From NCBI RefSeq assembly GCF_016725325.1, contig NZ_CP068083.1, positions 1 to 64,000 on the forward strand: a stretch of 64,000 nt of DNA, in the 5' to 3' direction. Positions 42,901 to 53,017 of the stretch are shown one piece after another (within the stretch, counting starts at the first letter, position 1; the number at the start of each line of letters is the position of its first letter). A program made the translations under genes and the position numbers. This DNA comes from Sphingobacterium spiritivorum (lineage in GTDB: Bacteria > Bacteroidota > Bacteroidia > Sphingobacteriales > Sphingobacteriaceae). The notes under the pieces are model-generated. The model was not told the origin of the DNA and made no database searches. It saw nothing but the letters and a program-made list of their open reading frames with translations.

Positions 42901-44331
42901 TTAAATTGTATATTTGATATCCCAACCTGTACGGTAATTTCTTTTTACAAACTGGTTGACTTCATCAAAGTTAGTCACTTTCATTTGTTGATTATCCCAC
43001 AGTAATTTCAGGTTTCTACCCGGATATTTATTATTAATACGCATATCTGCGCCACGAATAGCGAGATTAGCCATTAATAATGCTTCAGTAAGCGGGCCAG
43101 CGATCTCAAACGGTGAGCTCACCTCTTTTTTACCATAGCCGGCAATACATGCCTCTACCCACTGACCATAGTGACCTTCCGCACCACCTGCAACACGCGC
43201 ATATTTTTGTGCTACATTTTCTTTACGGGAAGTTGGAAGTAAACGTGCATTCTGCCCGTAAGTATCTGCCAGAATTTTTCCTTTCGTACCTACTAATAAA
43301 ATACCATTACCACCGTCACCAAAGATTTCATTAGGACCTAATTCATCTGGTCTTGGAGGCTGTATACCACCATCCATCCAATGTAAGGTCACGGGACCAG
43401 CAGTACGATTACCTTTAGGGAAGGTCAGTGTTGCATGACTGGAAGGAGGACAACTTTCCGGGAAATATCCGCGTTTGAATTCATCTACATAGACTGTCCC
43501 TACGCTGGCTTGTACATCCTGCACATACGTTAACCCCAATGTACTGAAAGGTACTTCCAGTAAGTGACAACCCATATCACCTAATGCACCAGTCCCGTAG
43601 TCCCACCAGCCTCTCCAGTTGAAAGGAACTAATTTATCAATATAATCACGTTGAGGGGCAGTACCTAACCACAGATCCCAATCCAGCTCTTTAGGAATCT
43701 GACCTTTTTGTGTAGGCCATGGAATACCTGAAGGCCAAACCGGTCTGTCCGTCCAGCAATATACGGTATGTACATCACCGATAATACCGGCTTCATACCA
43801 TTCCCGTACCTGACGCGGGCCATCGTTAGATGCTCCCTGATTACCCATCTGCGTGACTACTTTATATTTCTTAGCTGCATCGGTCAGCACTCTAGCTTCC
43901 CATACGTCATGCGTAAGAGGTTTCTGTACGTATACGTGCTTACCTAATTGCATAGCTGCAAGAGACTGGATCGCATGATTATGATCCGGAGTAGAGATAG
44001 AAACAGCATCTATATGCTTATGTTCCTTATCTAACATTTCGCGGTAATCTTTATAATATTTTGCTTTCGGAAATTTCTTAACCGTACCAGCAGCTCTTGT
44101 ATCATCTACATCACACAAAAAAGCAATATCGGCTTTACCACTTGCGAAGAATGAATTAATATCACTTGCTCCCTTTCCGCCAACTCCGATTCCGGCTACC
44201 TGTAATTTATCACTTGGCGCAATAAATCCGGTACCGCCAAGTACATGGCGTGGTACAATCATAAAAGCGGCAGCTGCTGTCGCAGCCGACCTTATAAAAT
44301 CTCTCCTTGAAGTACTACTGTTTTTATCCAT
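42901..44331 (-). CDS. Gfo/Idh/MocA family oxidoreductase, Tat-exported
   Basis: 476 residues with a Tat signal (STSRRDFIRSAATAAAAFMI). The Rossmann NAD site is VAGIGVGGKGASDI, followed by the family's DHNHAIQSLAAMQLGKHVYVQKPLTHDVWEAR, with the EKP-equivalent QKP. The C-terminal beta-sheet domain includes GAYGALGDMGCHLLE-like sequence (WWDYGTGALGDMGCHLLEV). It likely oxidises or reduces a sugar in the periplasm, as proposed for cyclised or 3-keto sugar processing in Bacteroidota. Substrate not known. Confidence 0.9.
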   Translation of the reverse strand: MDKNSSTSRRDFIRSAATAAAAFMIVPRHVLGGTGFIAPSDKLQVAGIGVGGKGASDINSFFASGKADIAFLCDVDDTRAAGTVKKFPKAKYYKDYREMLDKEHKHIDAVSISTPDHNHAIQSLAAMQLGKHVYVQKPLTHDVWEARVLTDAAKKYKVVTQMGNQGASNDGPRQVREWYEAGIIGDVHTVYCWTDRPVWPSGIPWPTQKGQIPKELDWDLWLGTAPQRDYIDKLVPFNWRGWWDYGTGALGDMGCHLLEVPFSTLGLTYVQDVQASVGTVYVDEFKRGYFPESCPPSSHATLTFPKGNRTAGPVTLHWMDGGIQPPRPDELGPNEIFGDGGNGILLVGTKGKILADTYGQNARLLPTSRKENVAQKYARVAGGAEGHYGQWVEACIAGYGKKEVSSPFEIAGPLTEALLMANLAIRGADMRINNKYPGRNLKLLWDNQQMKVTNFDEVNQFVKRNYRTGWDIKYTI

Positions 44332-44350
44332 AATTTATGAAGACGTTTGA

Positions 44351-46036
44351 TTATAGGTTTCCTTTTTTCAGTTCACTGACCGCAAAATCAACAGCACGGG
44401 CTGTCAATGCCATATAAGTCAGTGAAGGGTTAATACATGCAGCTGAAGCCATTGCAGCTCCGTCTGTAACGAATACGTTCTTAGCATCCCATACCTGGTT
44501 GTGACCGTTCAATACAGAATTCTTAGGATCTGTACCCATACGGGCTGTACCCATCTCATGAATTCCCTGTCCTAAACCGTAAACGTTGTCATAAGTATAT
44601 ACATCTTTCACACCGATAGATTCCAACATCTCTTTCATCTCCTCCTGCATATCCTTACGCATTTTGATCTCATTATCTTTTATTTCCGCATCGATCGCCA
44701 GTACCGGTAAGCCCCATTTATCTTTAACATTTTTATCAAGGGTAACTTTATTTTCATGATAAGGAAGCATTTCACCGAAAGCTGTAAAGCCTACACTCCA
44801 GCCACCCGGTTCCAGAATCGCATCCTTCCAGGCTTCACCTACACTCATTTCAGCAACAGCTCCGGACCAACGTCCACGGCTCGCGCCACCCTGATACCCG
44901 AATCCACGGATATAATCACGTTTTTTAGTATCTCCGTCTACGTTTACAAATCGCGGAACGTATATACCATTAGGTCTTCTGCCAAAAGTATAGCTTTCTT
45001 CATAACCTTCAACTGAACCTCCGGCTCCGCAACGGAAATGGTGATCCATCAGATTGTGTCCCAACTGCCCGCTGCTACTTCCTAATCCACCTTCCCAAAC
45101 ATCCGTAGCGGAGTTCATCAATACCCATGTGGAGTTAAGCGCTGAAGCACATACAAAAATTACTTTTGCAAAAAACTCATAGGTCTTATTTGTCTCTGCA
45201 TCAATTATCTCTACCCCTTTTGCTTTTTTAGTATTTTTATCGTAGATGATATTCTTCACGATAGAAAAAGGTCTCAATGTCAGGTTTCCAGTTTTCACAG
45301 CTGCCGGTAATGTTGCAGATTGTGTACTGAAATATGCACCGAAATTACATCCCAGCCAGCATTGATTCTGGTATTGACAGTTGACACGTCCATGATGCGG
45401 AACAGTGATGTTTGCTGTTCTTCCCATGATAAAGTGTCTTTTACCTCCATACTGAGTTTTCAATCGTGCGGCAAGATCTTTTTCGACGATATTCATCTCC
45501 ATTGCCGGCATAAAATCTCCGTCCGGTAATACGGCAAGACCGTCTCTGTTACCGGAGATTCCTGCAAATTTCTCTGCATAACTATACCATGGAGCGATCT
45601 CATTATAACGAATTGGCCAATCAGTACCATGACCATCTTTAAGGTTGGCTTCAAAATCCAGATCAGAGAAACGGTAACTTTGTCTTCCCCACATCAGCGA
45701 ACGACCTCCGACATGGTACCCGCGGTACCAGTCAAATCTTTTCACCTCTGTATATGGACTTTCCTTCTCATTAACCCAGTAATCCAGGTTTTTTTCATTA
45801 AGAGGATAGTCACGACTAAGAACAGGATAATCTTTGACCATTTGTGTTGTACGACCTCCGCGATGCTCAAAATCCCATGGATTTTTATTGGGCGATGGAT
45901 AATCTTTCACATGTTCGATATTACGACCACGTTCCAAGACAATTGTTTTAAGTCCTTTTTCCGTCAGTTCCTTTGCAGCCCAACCTCCGCTTATTCCTGA
46001 TCCGATGACAATTGCGTCATATACATTATCTGCCAT
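44351..46036 (-). CDS. GMC family FAD oxidoreductase (sugar dehydrogenase large subunit)
   Basis: 561 residues. The FAD Rossmann site opens the protein: DAIVIGSGISGGWAAKELTE, then VLERG. Further GMC hallmarks are VGGRSLMWGRQSY, the CWLGCNFGAY segment, SALNSTWVLMNS and the C-terminal ATHEMGTARMG-type sequence GIHEMGTARMGTDP with NVFVTDGA and the NPSLTYMAL end. No own signal peptide; it is probably carried out with the Tat-bearing small subunit. It likely oxidises glucosides at C3, as glucose-3-dehydrogenases do. Confidence 0.9.
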   Translation of the reverse strand: MADNVYDAIVIGSGISGGWAAKELTEKGLKTIVLERGRNIEHVKDYPSPNKNPWDFEHRGGRTTQMVKDYPVLSRDYPLNEKNLDYWVNEKESPYTEVKRFDWYRGYHVGGRSLMWGRQSYRFSDLDFEANLKDGHGTDWPIRYNEIAPWYSYAEKFAGISGNRDGLAVLPDGDFMPAMEMNIVEKDLAARLKTQYGGKRHFIMGRTANITVPHHGRVNCQYQNQCWLGCNFGAYFSTQSATLPAAVKTGNLTLRPFSIVKNIIYDKNTKKAKGVEIIDAETNKTYEFFAKVIFVCASALNSTWVLMNSATDVWEGGLGSSSGQLGHNLMDHHFRCGAGGSVEGYEESYTFGRRPNGIYVPRFVNVDGDTKKRDYIRGFGYQGGASRGRWSGAVAEMSVGEAWKDAILEPGGWSVGFTAFGEMLPYHENKVTLDKNVKDKWGLPVLAIDAEIKDNEIKMRKDMQEEMKEMLESIGVKDVYTYDNVYGLGQGIHEMGTARMGTDPKNSVLNGHNQVWDAKNVFVTDGAAMASAACINPSLTYMALTARAVDFAVSELKKGNL

Positions 46037-46066
46037 ATCTCTTCTCTTTAATAGTTTATAATTTGT

Positions 46067-47311
46067 TTAAATAGTTTCTGTCTCTTTGGTGCTCTCTATC
46101 TTCTCATCTTTAAAGAAAATCAGGAAGAATAAGAAAACAACAACTGCAATTCCGGCAGGAATCACCCATACTTTATTCCAGAATAAAGCAACATCCGTTG
46201 CTTTGATATCCATATACATATCACTTACATATCCTGCCACCCAGAATCCAATAAGCTGACCTACACCGTAGGTAGCTAATGTAATCAAACCCTGAGCAGA
46301 ACTTTTATATTTGGCACCGGCTTTATTATCGGTATAGATCTGTCCTGAAACAAAGAAAAAGTCGTAACAAATTCCGTGTAAAGCAATTCCTGTAATTAAC
46401 ATAAAGGTAAGGTCTCCCGCATTTCCGTAAGCAAACATCAGATAGCGTGCAGCCCAGGCAAGCATGCCCACCAGAATAGTTTTCTTAAAACCAAAACGGG
46501 TAAAGAAGACCGGAAGCAAAAGCAGAAACAGGACTTCAGAAATCTGACCTATGGTCATTTTTCCTGTAGGATTTTCCAGATTAATCTCACTTAGGAATAC
46601 GTTTGCATTCTGGTAATAAAATGCCAAAGGAATACAAATCAGTATAGAAGATATAAAGAACAGTAAAAAGTTTTTGTCTTTCAGCAGCTTGATGGCATCC
46701 AGCCCAAGAATCTGTCCGATAGTAGCCTTTTCCGTCTGTTCAATTTTGATAGGTGGAGTCTTAGGAAGTGTAAAGCTAAATAAACCTAATACCAATGATG
46801 CAATACCTGCCATTAAGAATGTATTTTTCAACAAACCATCGCCCGAATCCCATTTAAACAGATAACTGATCGCTAATCCAGCAAATATCCAACCCAAAGT
46901 TCCGAATATTCGGATAATTGAAAATTCCTTTTCCGGATTTTTCATCTGACGGAAAGAAACCGAATTGACTAAAGATAAAGTTGGCATATAAAGCAACATA
47001 TATCCCAGTACATACGGATAAAATTCACTTACTGAAGTAGACTGATACATCTGATACATCAGAAAAGCACCCACAATATGAAGTACTCCCAGGATACGCT
47101 CTGCATTGAAAAAGCGATCCGCAATCATGCCTATAATAAATGGTGCAACTATAGCACCCCAGGACTGGGTAGAAAATACATTTGCACTTTCCAGACCTGT
47201 TGCATTCAGGCTTTTACTCAGGAAAGTCCCCAACGTAACAAACCATGCTCCCCAAATAAAAAATTCGAGAAACATCATGAAAGATAATTTTATTTTTATT
47301 CCTGTAGACAT
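46067..47311 (-). CDS. MFS transporter, nucleoside permease (NupG)-like
   Basis: 414 residues with twelve membrane helices. The start (KIKLSFMMFLEFFIWGAWFVTLG) and the following IVAPFIIGMIADRFFN are the pattern of the nucleoside:H+ symporter family, which in Bacteroidota sugar operons probably carries sugars or sugar acids. It is a member of the operon and likely imports the oxidised product made in the periplasm. Confidence 0.87.
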   Translation of the reverse strand: MSTGIKIKLSFMMFLEFFIWGAWFVTLGTFLSKSLNATGLESANVFSTQSWGAIVAPFIIGMIADRFFNAERILGVLHIVGAFLMYQMYQSTSVSEFYPYVLGYMLLYMPTLSLVNSVSFRQMKNPEKEFSIIRIFGTLGWIFAGLAISYLFKWDSGDGLLKNTFLMAGIASLVLGLFSFTLPKTPPIKIEQTEKATIGQILGLDAIKLLKDKNFLLFFISSILICIPLAFYYQNANVFLSEINLENPTGKMTIGQISEVLFLLLLPVFFTRFGFKKTILVGMLAWAARYLMFAYGNAGDLTFMLITGIALHGICYDFFFVSGQIYTDNKAGAKYKSSAQGLITLATYGVGQLIGFWVAGYVSDMYMDIKATDVALFWNKVWVIPAGIAVVVFLFFLIFFKDEKIESTKETETI

Positions 47312-47407
47312 AGAGGTAGATGGTTTATGATATTACAATTATTGTGGTTTAAATATTTAGCAAGTTATAAAAAAAATCAAATTGTAAAAAATACACTATT
47401 AAAAAAG

Positions 47408-48340
47408 TTACACACTGAAACTATCTACTTCTCTATAGGCTGCCACAAGTGCCTCTTCTCCAGCTTTTCCGCCTTTGGACTTGCCGTGCTCCATCCCCAT
47501 CACCCCTCTGTAACCTTTTTTATATAAATGAGCAAACACGTTTTTATAGTTAATCTCACCTGTGGTAGGCTCTTTTCTTCCCGGATTATCTCCGATCTGT
47601 ATATAGGCGATTTCATCCCAGCAGCGATCGATATTGACGATCAGATCACCTTCAGTGCGCTGCATATGGTAGATATCGTAAAGTATTTTGCAGGAAGGAC
47701 TGTTAACGGCTTTACAAACGGCATAGGTCTCATGTGTTTGCTGAAGAAAAAGATCCGGGGTATCGCTCAAGGTTTCCAGTACCATTATCAGGTTATGCGG
47801 TTCGAAGATTTCCGCTCCTTTTCGCATGGCTTGCACAATATTGGCAAACTGATTTCCCCACGGAAGTTTACGCTCATAGAATCCGGGAACAACAGTAAGC
47901 CATTTGGCATTACAGCGCTTTGCAGCCTCTACGGAGCGTTGACATGTTTTCGCAAAGTGATCCAGGAATTCAGGTTTACCGGTAGCAAGTGAAGTCATCC
48001 AATTCTGACCGCCATCCACAACAAAAACGCCCATAGTCATACCCAATTTAGCCAGAAGATTACCTATTTTCTCCTGTTCTTCTACCGATCGTCCCAGATA
48101 ACCGTTGTCCTCAATGGCTCTAAATCCAAGATCATAAAAATACTGGATTTCATCCAAAAAGTTTTTACCTGCGGAATCCTGAAACATGCCCTGATGTGGC
48201 GCATAGTTCAGCTTAAACGTTTTACCTTTTTGTTCAGTAAAAAGATTTTGCTTTTTTTGTTCGGAGGCTTGTAGTGCATTGCCTGTAAGCGCTGCACCTG
48301 AAACTAAAGCAGCATTTCTAAGAAAATCACTTCTTTTCAT
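47408..48340 (-). CDS. TIM-barrel protein, hydroxypyruvate isomerase / xylose isomerase-like
   Basis: 310 residues with a Tat-like N-terminus (KRSDFLRNAALVSGAALTG), so it is probably exported. The xylose-isomerase-like TIM barrel has metal-ligand segments VLETLSDTPDLF, KILYDIYHMQRTEGD, YIQIGDNPGR and GVMGMEHGKS. Relatives act as isomerases, or as deglycosidases of 3-keto-glycosides. The gene overlaps apbE by 4 bases. Confidence 0.87.
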   Translation of the reverse strand: MKRSDFLRNAALVSGAALTGNALQASEQKKQNLFTEQKGKTFKLNYAPHQGMFQDSAGKNFLDEIQYFYDLGFRAIEDNGYLGRSVEEQEKIGNLLAKLGMTMGVFVVDGGQNWMTSLATGKPEFLDHFAKTCQRSVEAAKRCNAKWLTVVPGFYERKLPWGNQFANIVQAMRKGAEIFEPHNLIMVLETLSDTPDLFLQQTHETYAVCKAVNSPSCKILYDIYHMQRTEGDLIVNIDRCWDEIAYIQIGDNPGRKEPTTGEINYKNVFAHLYKKGYRGVMGMEHGKSKGGKAGEEALVAAYREVDSFSV

Positions 48341-49377
48341 AGCGATAAATTCGGAATTGGGTTTATGTCAAAAAGATTCTCAAAGCCTTTCGTGTGCTTT
48401 TCCAGAATATCTCCTTGCTGGTTATTGTATATAATATAAATATCTATATTTTTTATCTTATTTGCAAAAACAATTGCCTCATCAGGAGACATTGCCATAA
48501 AAATATTATCCAACGCATCTCCTTCCATAGCCGTCGGCGCATGTACAGTAACGCTGACAATACTTGTTTCAAAAGAATAGCCGGTTTTAGGGTTAATATG
48601 ATGGGTAATTTTACGGTTTTTATCCATTAGAAACTTTTCGAAATTTCCGGCTGTAGTAATAGCTCCGCCAGATGGCACGATTACATCCTGTTTTAAACTC
48701 GTGTTCCCATTTGCTTTTACAGGACGTTCTATTCCAACTTTTAAACGCTCACCATCAGGTTTTCTGCCACTGATACGTAATTCTCCTCCCAGCTCTACAA
48801 TAAAATTCTGAATACCTTGCTGCAACAGATAATCTGCGAGTACATCCACGGAATACCCCTGCGCAATGCCATTCAGATCAATAGAGACTTTCGGATTTTT
48901 CTTTAAGAGTCGTTTTCCCTTTACTTTGAGTTGGTTCATCCCCACATTCTTCAAAGCGGCTTTGATCTGCTCTTCATCAGGCAGTGCAGATATACGAGCC
49001 GGACCAAATCCCCACAATTGCACCAGAGGTGCGACAGTGATATCAAACTGTCCTTTTGAAAGTTTATAATAAGCAAATGACTTGTTCACCACCTTTTGCA
49101 TATGGTAATCCATTTCGATTGCAGTTGTCTCCGGAAGATTGAATTTAGAAATAAGAGAATTTTTATTATAGACAGACATTGAATTATCAATATCATTCAG
49201 CATGCTGTCTATTGCTGCTTTAGGCACCGTTCTTTCAGCATAATAAACAATATGATACGTCGTGCCCTGTGCTCTTCCATCAATCACATGACGGTCTGAT
49301 ATTTTATTTGGCTGCCCGGCGTAAACGCACAGGCAACCAATAAAAAAGAATACTAAAGCCGTCCATGATCTTTTCAT
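48337..49377 (-). CDS. apbE: FAD:protein FMN transferase ApbE
   Basis: 346 residues with signal peptide (LVFFFIGCLCVYAGQP). ApbE motifs: RAQGTTYHIVYY at the start, DNSMSVYNKNSLISKFN, SIDLNGIAQGYSVDVLADYL, NFIVELGGELRISG and THHINPKTGYSFE. It attaches FMN to threonine of redox proteins (Rnf/Nqr and related electron carriers) outside the cytoplasm. Membership of this operon is unusual; the flavin-linked partner is not coded here, and the genomic Nqr complex may be its target. Confidence 0.9.
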   Translation of the reverse strand: MKRSWTALVFFFIGCLCVYAGQPNKISDRHVIDGRAQGTTYHIVYYAERTVPKAAIDSMLNDIDNSMSVYNKNSLISKFNLPETTAIEMDYHMQKVVNKSFAYYKLSKGQFDITVAPLVQLWGFGPARISALPDEEQIKAALKNVGMNQLKVKGKRLLKKNPKVSIDLNGIAQGYSVDVLADYLLQQGIQNFIVELGGELRISGRKPDGERLKVGIERPVKANGNTSLKQDVIVPSGGAITTAGNFEKFLMDKNRKITHHINPKTGYSFETSIVSVTVHAPTAMEGDALDNIFMAMSPDEAIVFANKIKNIDIYIIYNNQQGDILEKHTKGFENLFDINPIPNLSL

Positions 49378-49385
49378 GAAAAACG

Positions 49386-50702
49386 TTAGATATAAAGGTT
49401 TGTATTCTGTCCCGGAACAGCCACAGGGTACAAACCATCTGCATTAGGCAATATCTTAGGATTTGCATCCCAGGCATACGTTGCAGGTTGAAGATCAACA
49501 TTTGATTCCAGCGCTTTATCCCATTTGATTGTTTTTCCGGTATAACACGCAATACGACCGATAATACCTGTCAGTGTGCTGTAAGCACCATATTCAGCAT
49601 TATCAAATTTATATTCTCCTTTTGCAATCGCTTCAAAGAGTTCTTTATGCTCTTGTTGATATGGATTCGGATTTCCTTTAGGATCGTGTCTGTAAATCTC
49701 TTTTCCATTTGCATCCCAAAGTACACCTTGTCCTCCTGCTGAAAGATAGGTACGCCCTTTAGTTGCCTGAAATGTTTCATCTACCCGGTTAGAAATCCCC
49801 TCAAAGTGACGACACTGACTGTAAACCACAGAATTATCATCATAAGTCAATTCCACAGCAAAGTTATCATAGATTTCACCGTAATCTTTTCCTTTACGGA
49901 AAGCCTGACTTCCTGTACCTTGTATGGAGACCGGATATTTTCCTTTAATCCAGTTTGCAATATCAATATTATGTACGTGCTGTTCTACGATATGATCACC
50001 ACACAACCAGTTGAAGTAATACCAGTTTCTCATCTGATATTCCATTTCTGTCATACCCGGTTTGCGGGGTCTTACCCATACACCTCCACTATTCCAATAG
50101 ACCTGACCCGACACTACATCTCCGATTGCGCCATCCTGAACACGCTTGATAACTTCTCTGTAATTTGTCTGATAACGGCGTTGTAAACCAACTACAACAT
50201 TTAGCTTTTTACGTTTTGCTTCTGCAGCAGCTGCCAGTACACGACGGATTCCCGGAAGATCTGTTGCAACAGGCTTCTCCATAAACACGTGTTTCCCCTG
50301 TTTTACAGCTTCTTCAAAATGAATAGGGCGAAATCCCGGAGGAGTTGTCAGAATAACAACATCCGCATCTTTAATTGCAGACTTATAACCGTCAAAACCT
50401 ACGTACTTACGGCTATCGGGAATATCTATTTTATCTTGAAATTTTTCTTTTAATGTACTGTATGTGCTATCCAGATTATCCTTAAAAGCATCTGCCATAG
50501 CTACCAATCTGATATTCTGTCCTGAGGCAAATGCATCAAATGCCGCTCCGGTTCCTCTCCCCCCGCAACCGATTAAAGCGACCTTAATCACATCACTACC
50601 CGCAGCAAAAACAGCTGAAACAGGCATTGAACTTAAGGCTGCCGTACCCGCTACAGCTGCTCCTGCTTTTAAAAAATCTCTACGCAGAAAATTACTTTCC
50701 AT
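49386..50702 (-). CDS. Gfo/Idh/MocA family oxidoreductase, Tat-exported (second)
   Basis: 438 residues with Tat signal (SNFLRRDFLKAGAAVAGTAAL). The NAD site KVALIGCGGRGTGAAF and the EKP motif GKHVFMEKPVATDLPGIRR are intact. The C-terminal half is typical of exported Bacteroidota members. It is distinct from the protein at 42901 (different N-terminal start and divergent middle). Part of the same operon; substrate unknown. Confidence 0.9.
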   Translation of the reverse strand: MESNFLRRDFLKAGAAVAGTAALSSMPVSAVFAAGSDVIKVALIGCGGRGTGAAFDAFASGQNIRLVAMADAFKDNLDSTYSTLKEKFQDKIDIPDSRKYVGFDGYKSAIKDADVVILTTPPGFRPIHFEEAVKQGKHVFMEKPVATDLPGIRRVLAAAAEAKRKKLNVVVGLQRRYQTNYREVIKRVQDGAIGDVVSGQVYWNSGGVWVRPRKPGMTEMEYQMRNWYYFNWLCGDHIVEQHVHNIDIANWIKGKYPVSIQGTGSQAFRKGKDYGEIYDNFAVELTYDDNSVVYSQCRHFEGISNRVDETFQATKGRTYLSAGGQGVLWDANGKEIYRHDPKGNPNPYQQEHKELFEAIAKGEYKFDNAEYGAYSTLTGIIGRIACYTGKTIKWDKALESNVDLQPATYAWDANPKILPNADGLYPVAVPGQNTNLYI

Positions 50703-50741
50703 TTTTATTAAGTTTATTAGGTTTAAAAAGTTATATAAAAT

Positions 50742-51704
50742 TTAAAAATCTTTGATCGGAGCTTTATCATAATAAGCCATGATCTCTTCATGTGTCGGAG
50801 CTGTCTGAGGACGTACCAGACGCAAACCTATAAAAGGTGCTTCCGGAAACCACCAGTTTGATTTTGGAATTTGCGGATCCAGTTGTTTCCAGATTGGATC
50901 CGATGCCATTCTGTTTGCTGATCTCAGATCTTTTGCTTCGCTGTCAAATGCACCCCCACGTACACTGTGCGGATAAAGTTTAGTAGGAATATTTACAGGG
51001 TTATCTGCTGTTTTGCCGGCAAATTGCTTGTAAAAAGACTCATCATACTGATCGTACGTCCATTCAGCTACATTTCCCAAAATATCATAAAGTCCCCATT
51101 TATTTGGTTTTTTCAAGCCGACTTTTTGTGTCTGCGCATCACTGTTTGTTTTATACCAGGCATATTCATCCAGTTTAGAGGCATCATTTCCAAAGAAATA
51201 TTCGTCCTGACTTCCGGCTCTGCTGGCATATTCCCATTCTGCTTCTGTTGGTAATCTAAAAAACACACCGGTTCTGACATACAACCATTTACAAAATTGA
51301 ATTGCGTTATAATGTGTCATTGCCAATGCCGGATGTCCCTCTTTTCCCATTCCAAATGTCATATCGAGATAAGGCTTGGTCGGTCTGGTCACTGCATCTA
51401 CAGAAGCACTAACCTGCCCGTCCACAGACTGTGTCACTTCATAATCTTTATATACAAAGGGTTCGTAAAGATCCCAGGTCACTTCATAGGTACTCATCCA
51501 GAAAGGATTGATCTTGACCTCATGTACAGGCTTCTCGTCCTCTTTACCGGTATTACTTCCTTGCTTAAATGTCCCGCCCGGAATCGCTTCCATTGTGAAA
51601 CTCAGCTTGGTACCTTTGATATCCTGTGTGTATTTTTGAAAATTTGATTGTGCCTGTCCGTAATGAACGCAGGCGAATAGGCAGAATGATAGTATTAATC
51701 GCAT
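50742..51704 (-). CDS. Formylglycine-generating-enzyme-like (SUMF1 domain) protein
   Basis: 320 residues with signal peptide (ILSFCLFACVHYGQAQ). SUMF1/FGE fold: GGTFKQGSNTGKEDEKPVHEV, NPFWMSTYEVTWDLYEPF, RLPTEAEWEYASRAG, WGLYDILGNVAEWTYDQY and VRGGAFDSEAKDLRSANR. The active-site cysteine pair of true FGE is not visible, so this is probably a periplasmic relative with another role, possibly binding a partner or a carbohydrate. It is the first gene of the operon. Confidence 0.87.
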   Translation of the reverse strand: MRLILSFCLFACVHYGQAQSNFQKYTQDIKGTKLSFTMEAIPGGTFKQGSNTGKEDEKPVHEVKINPFWMSTYEVTWDLYEPFVYKDYEVTQSVDGQVSASVDAVTRPTKPYLDMTFGMGKEGHPALAMTHYNAIQFCKWLYVRTGVFFRLPTEAEWEYASRAGSQDEYFFGNDASKLDEYAWYKTNSDAQTQKVGLKKPNKWGLYDILGNVAEWTYDQYDESFYKQFAGKTADNPVNIPTKLYPHSVRGGAFDSEAKDLRSANRMASDPIWKQLDPQIPKSNWWFPEAPFIGLRLVRPQTAPTHEEIMAYYDKAPIKDF

Positions 51705-51838
51705 ATAATCAGTTAGACTCCTCGGTTTAAATTTTCCTGAAAATAACTATATCTTTTTCAGGAAGACTAAAGTTACACTAATTGTACAAAATACACATAT
51801 CAACGAAATAACAAATCTGTTACAGATAAGCAAATCGT

Positions 51839-52801
51839 TTAGAAATGAAGAAAATAATGGATGACGGCAGACCAGATTCCGGCCGTGAGCAAAGCAATGA
51901 GAATACTAAAACCTATGATAATATTTGCAATTTTACTATTCAACCGAAACTGCTCGATCACAATGCTGGTCGAAACCAAGGTAGGCATAGCCATTTCAAA
52001 TATGGTAACAGCTCCTATCTCTTTTTTCGCTCCGATGAGCAGCACAAAGATCAGCACTAAAGCCGGTGCAATAAGTAATTTGTAAAACAGGGAAAAAGAA
52101 ATCTGGGAAATCTGCTTTTTCCATCCTTTAAACTGCAGTTGTAAACCTACAGAGAATAAGGCCAATGGAGATACAGTAGCTCCCAATTTATCAAAAACAG
52201 GCTCTATAACCGTCAGATCAACAAAGCGAGGTAATATCAAGGCTGCGATACAGCCCAAAAATGGCGGAAATGTAAATAAACGTTTTGCGATATACCCGAG
52301 ATTAAGCTTAGCTGCAGGATCAGCACTTCCTTTTGTCGCCAGGTAAACTCCAAGCGTGGAAAGTAAAAAGAAAGTAGCCTGATCACAGATAATAGCAATA
52401 CTCATATATTGCTCTCCGTAAAAGGCAGCAACTAAGGGAAATCCGACAAAAGAGGTATTGCTAAATCCTGAAACCATCGTAAGTGTACTCTCTGTACGGC
52501 TGCTGTAATGCTTTCGCCAGCAATAAATCCGAAAAAAGAGCATGCTGCCCAGCAACACGACAATTGGACTCAGCACAGGTACAATAAGATCCGTGTTCCA
52601 ATCGATATGAGGCAGGTATTTGAAAGAGACAGCAGGAAGTGCAAAATACAGAATCCAGGTATTAATCCCTTTATGTGCCTCAGGATGTATACGTTTTGTT
52701 TGTTTCAGTATATATCCCGCAGCAATACATATAATGATTAAAATAAAGTTGGCCACCCGTGTAGAATTTAATACGCTAACAAAGGTAAATTTTTCAGGCA
52801 A
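51839..52801 (-). CDS. AEC family transporter (auxin efflux carrier-like)
   Basis: 320 residues with about ten membrane helices, five on each side of a central loop (about residues 160-180). NTSFVGFPLVAAFYG in helix 4 and the mirrored ATPTLVSTSIVIEQF-type segment near the end (AMPTLVSTSIVIEQF) are the family's substrate-site crossings. The family exports small carboxylic acids. No ATG is available: the frame opens with TTG (52801); GTG at 52756 is an alternative. Single gene, divergent from the deacylase gene. Confidence 0.82.
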   Translation of the reverse strand: MPEKFTFVSVLNSTRVANFILIIICIAAGYILKQTKRIHPEAHKGINTWILYFALPAVSFKYLPHIDWNTDLIVPVLSPIVVLLGSMLFFRIYCWRKHYSSRTESTLTMVSGFSNTSFVGFPLVAAFYGEQYMSIAIICDQATFFLLSTLGVYLATKGSADPAAKLNLGYIAKRLFTFPPFLGCIAALILPRFVDLTVIEPVFDKLGATVSPLALFSVGLQLQFKGWKKQISQISFSLFYKLLIAPALVLIFVLLIGAKKEIGAVTIFEMAMPTLVSTSIVIEQFRLNSKIANIIIGFSILIALLTAGIWSAVIHYFLHF

Positions 52802-52969
52802 ACATTATTATAGTCTTTTGAATAATGCTATAATGAATACAAAAAAGATCGTTTCATTTTTTTGACAGCTGTCTATTGGAATTGCATCCGGAAGCAATTT
52901 ATCTAAGTTTATGGCAAAACCCTGACCAAAAAACACTTTCTATCAAAAGTTTCTTTCAGGGAAAATACA

Positions 52970-52977
52970 TATTTTTG
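52970..52977 (+). promoter_or_regulatory. -7 box of the lipid A deacylase-like gene
   Basis: TATTTTTG, a perfect match to TAnnTTTG, about 40 bp before the gene. Confidence 0.45.
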
Positions 52978-53017
52978 CATTTTCCTTAACTATACGGACA
53001 GGTTTAATCATTCTATA

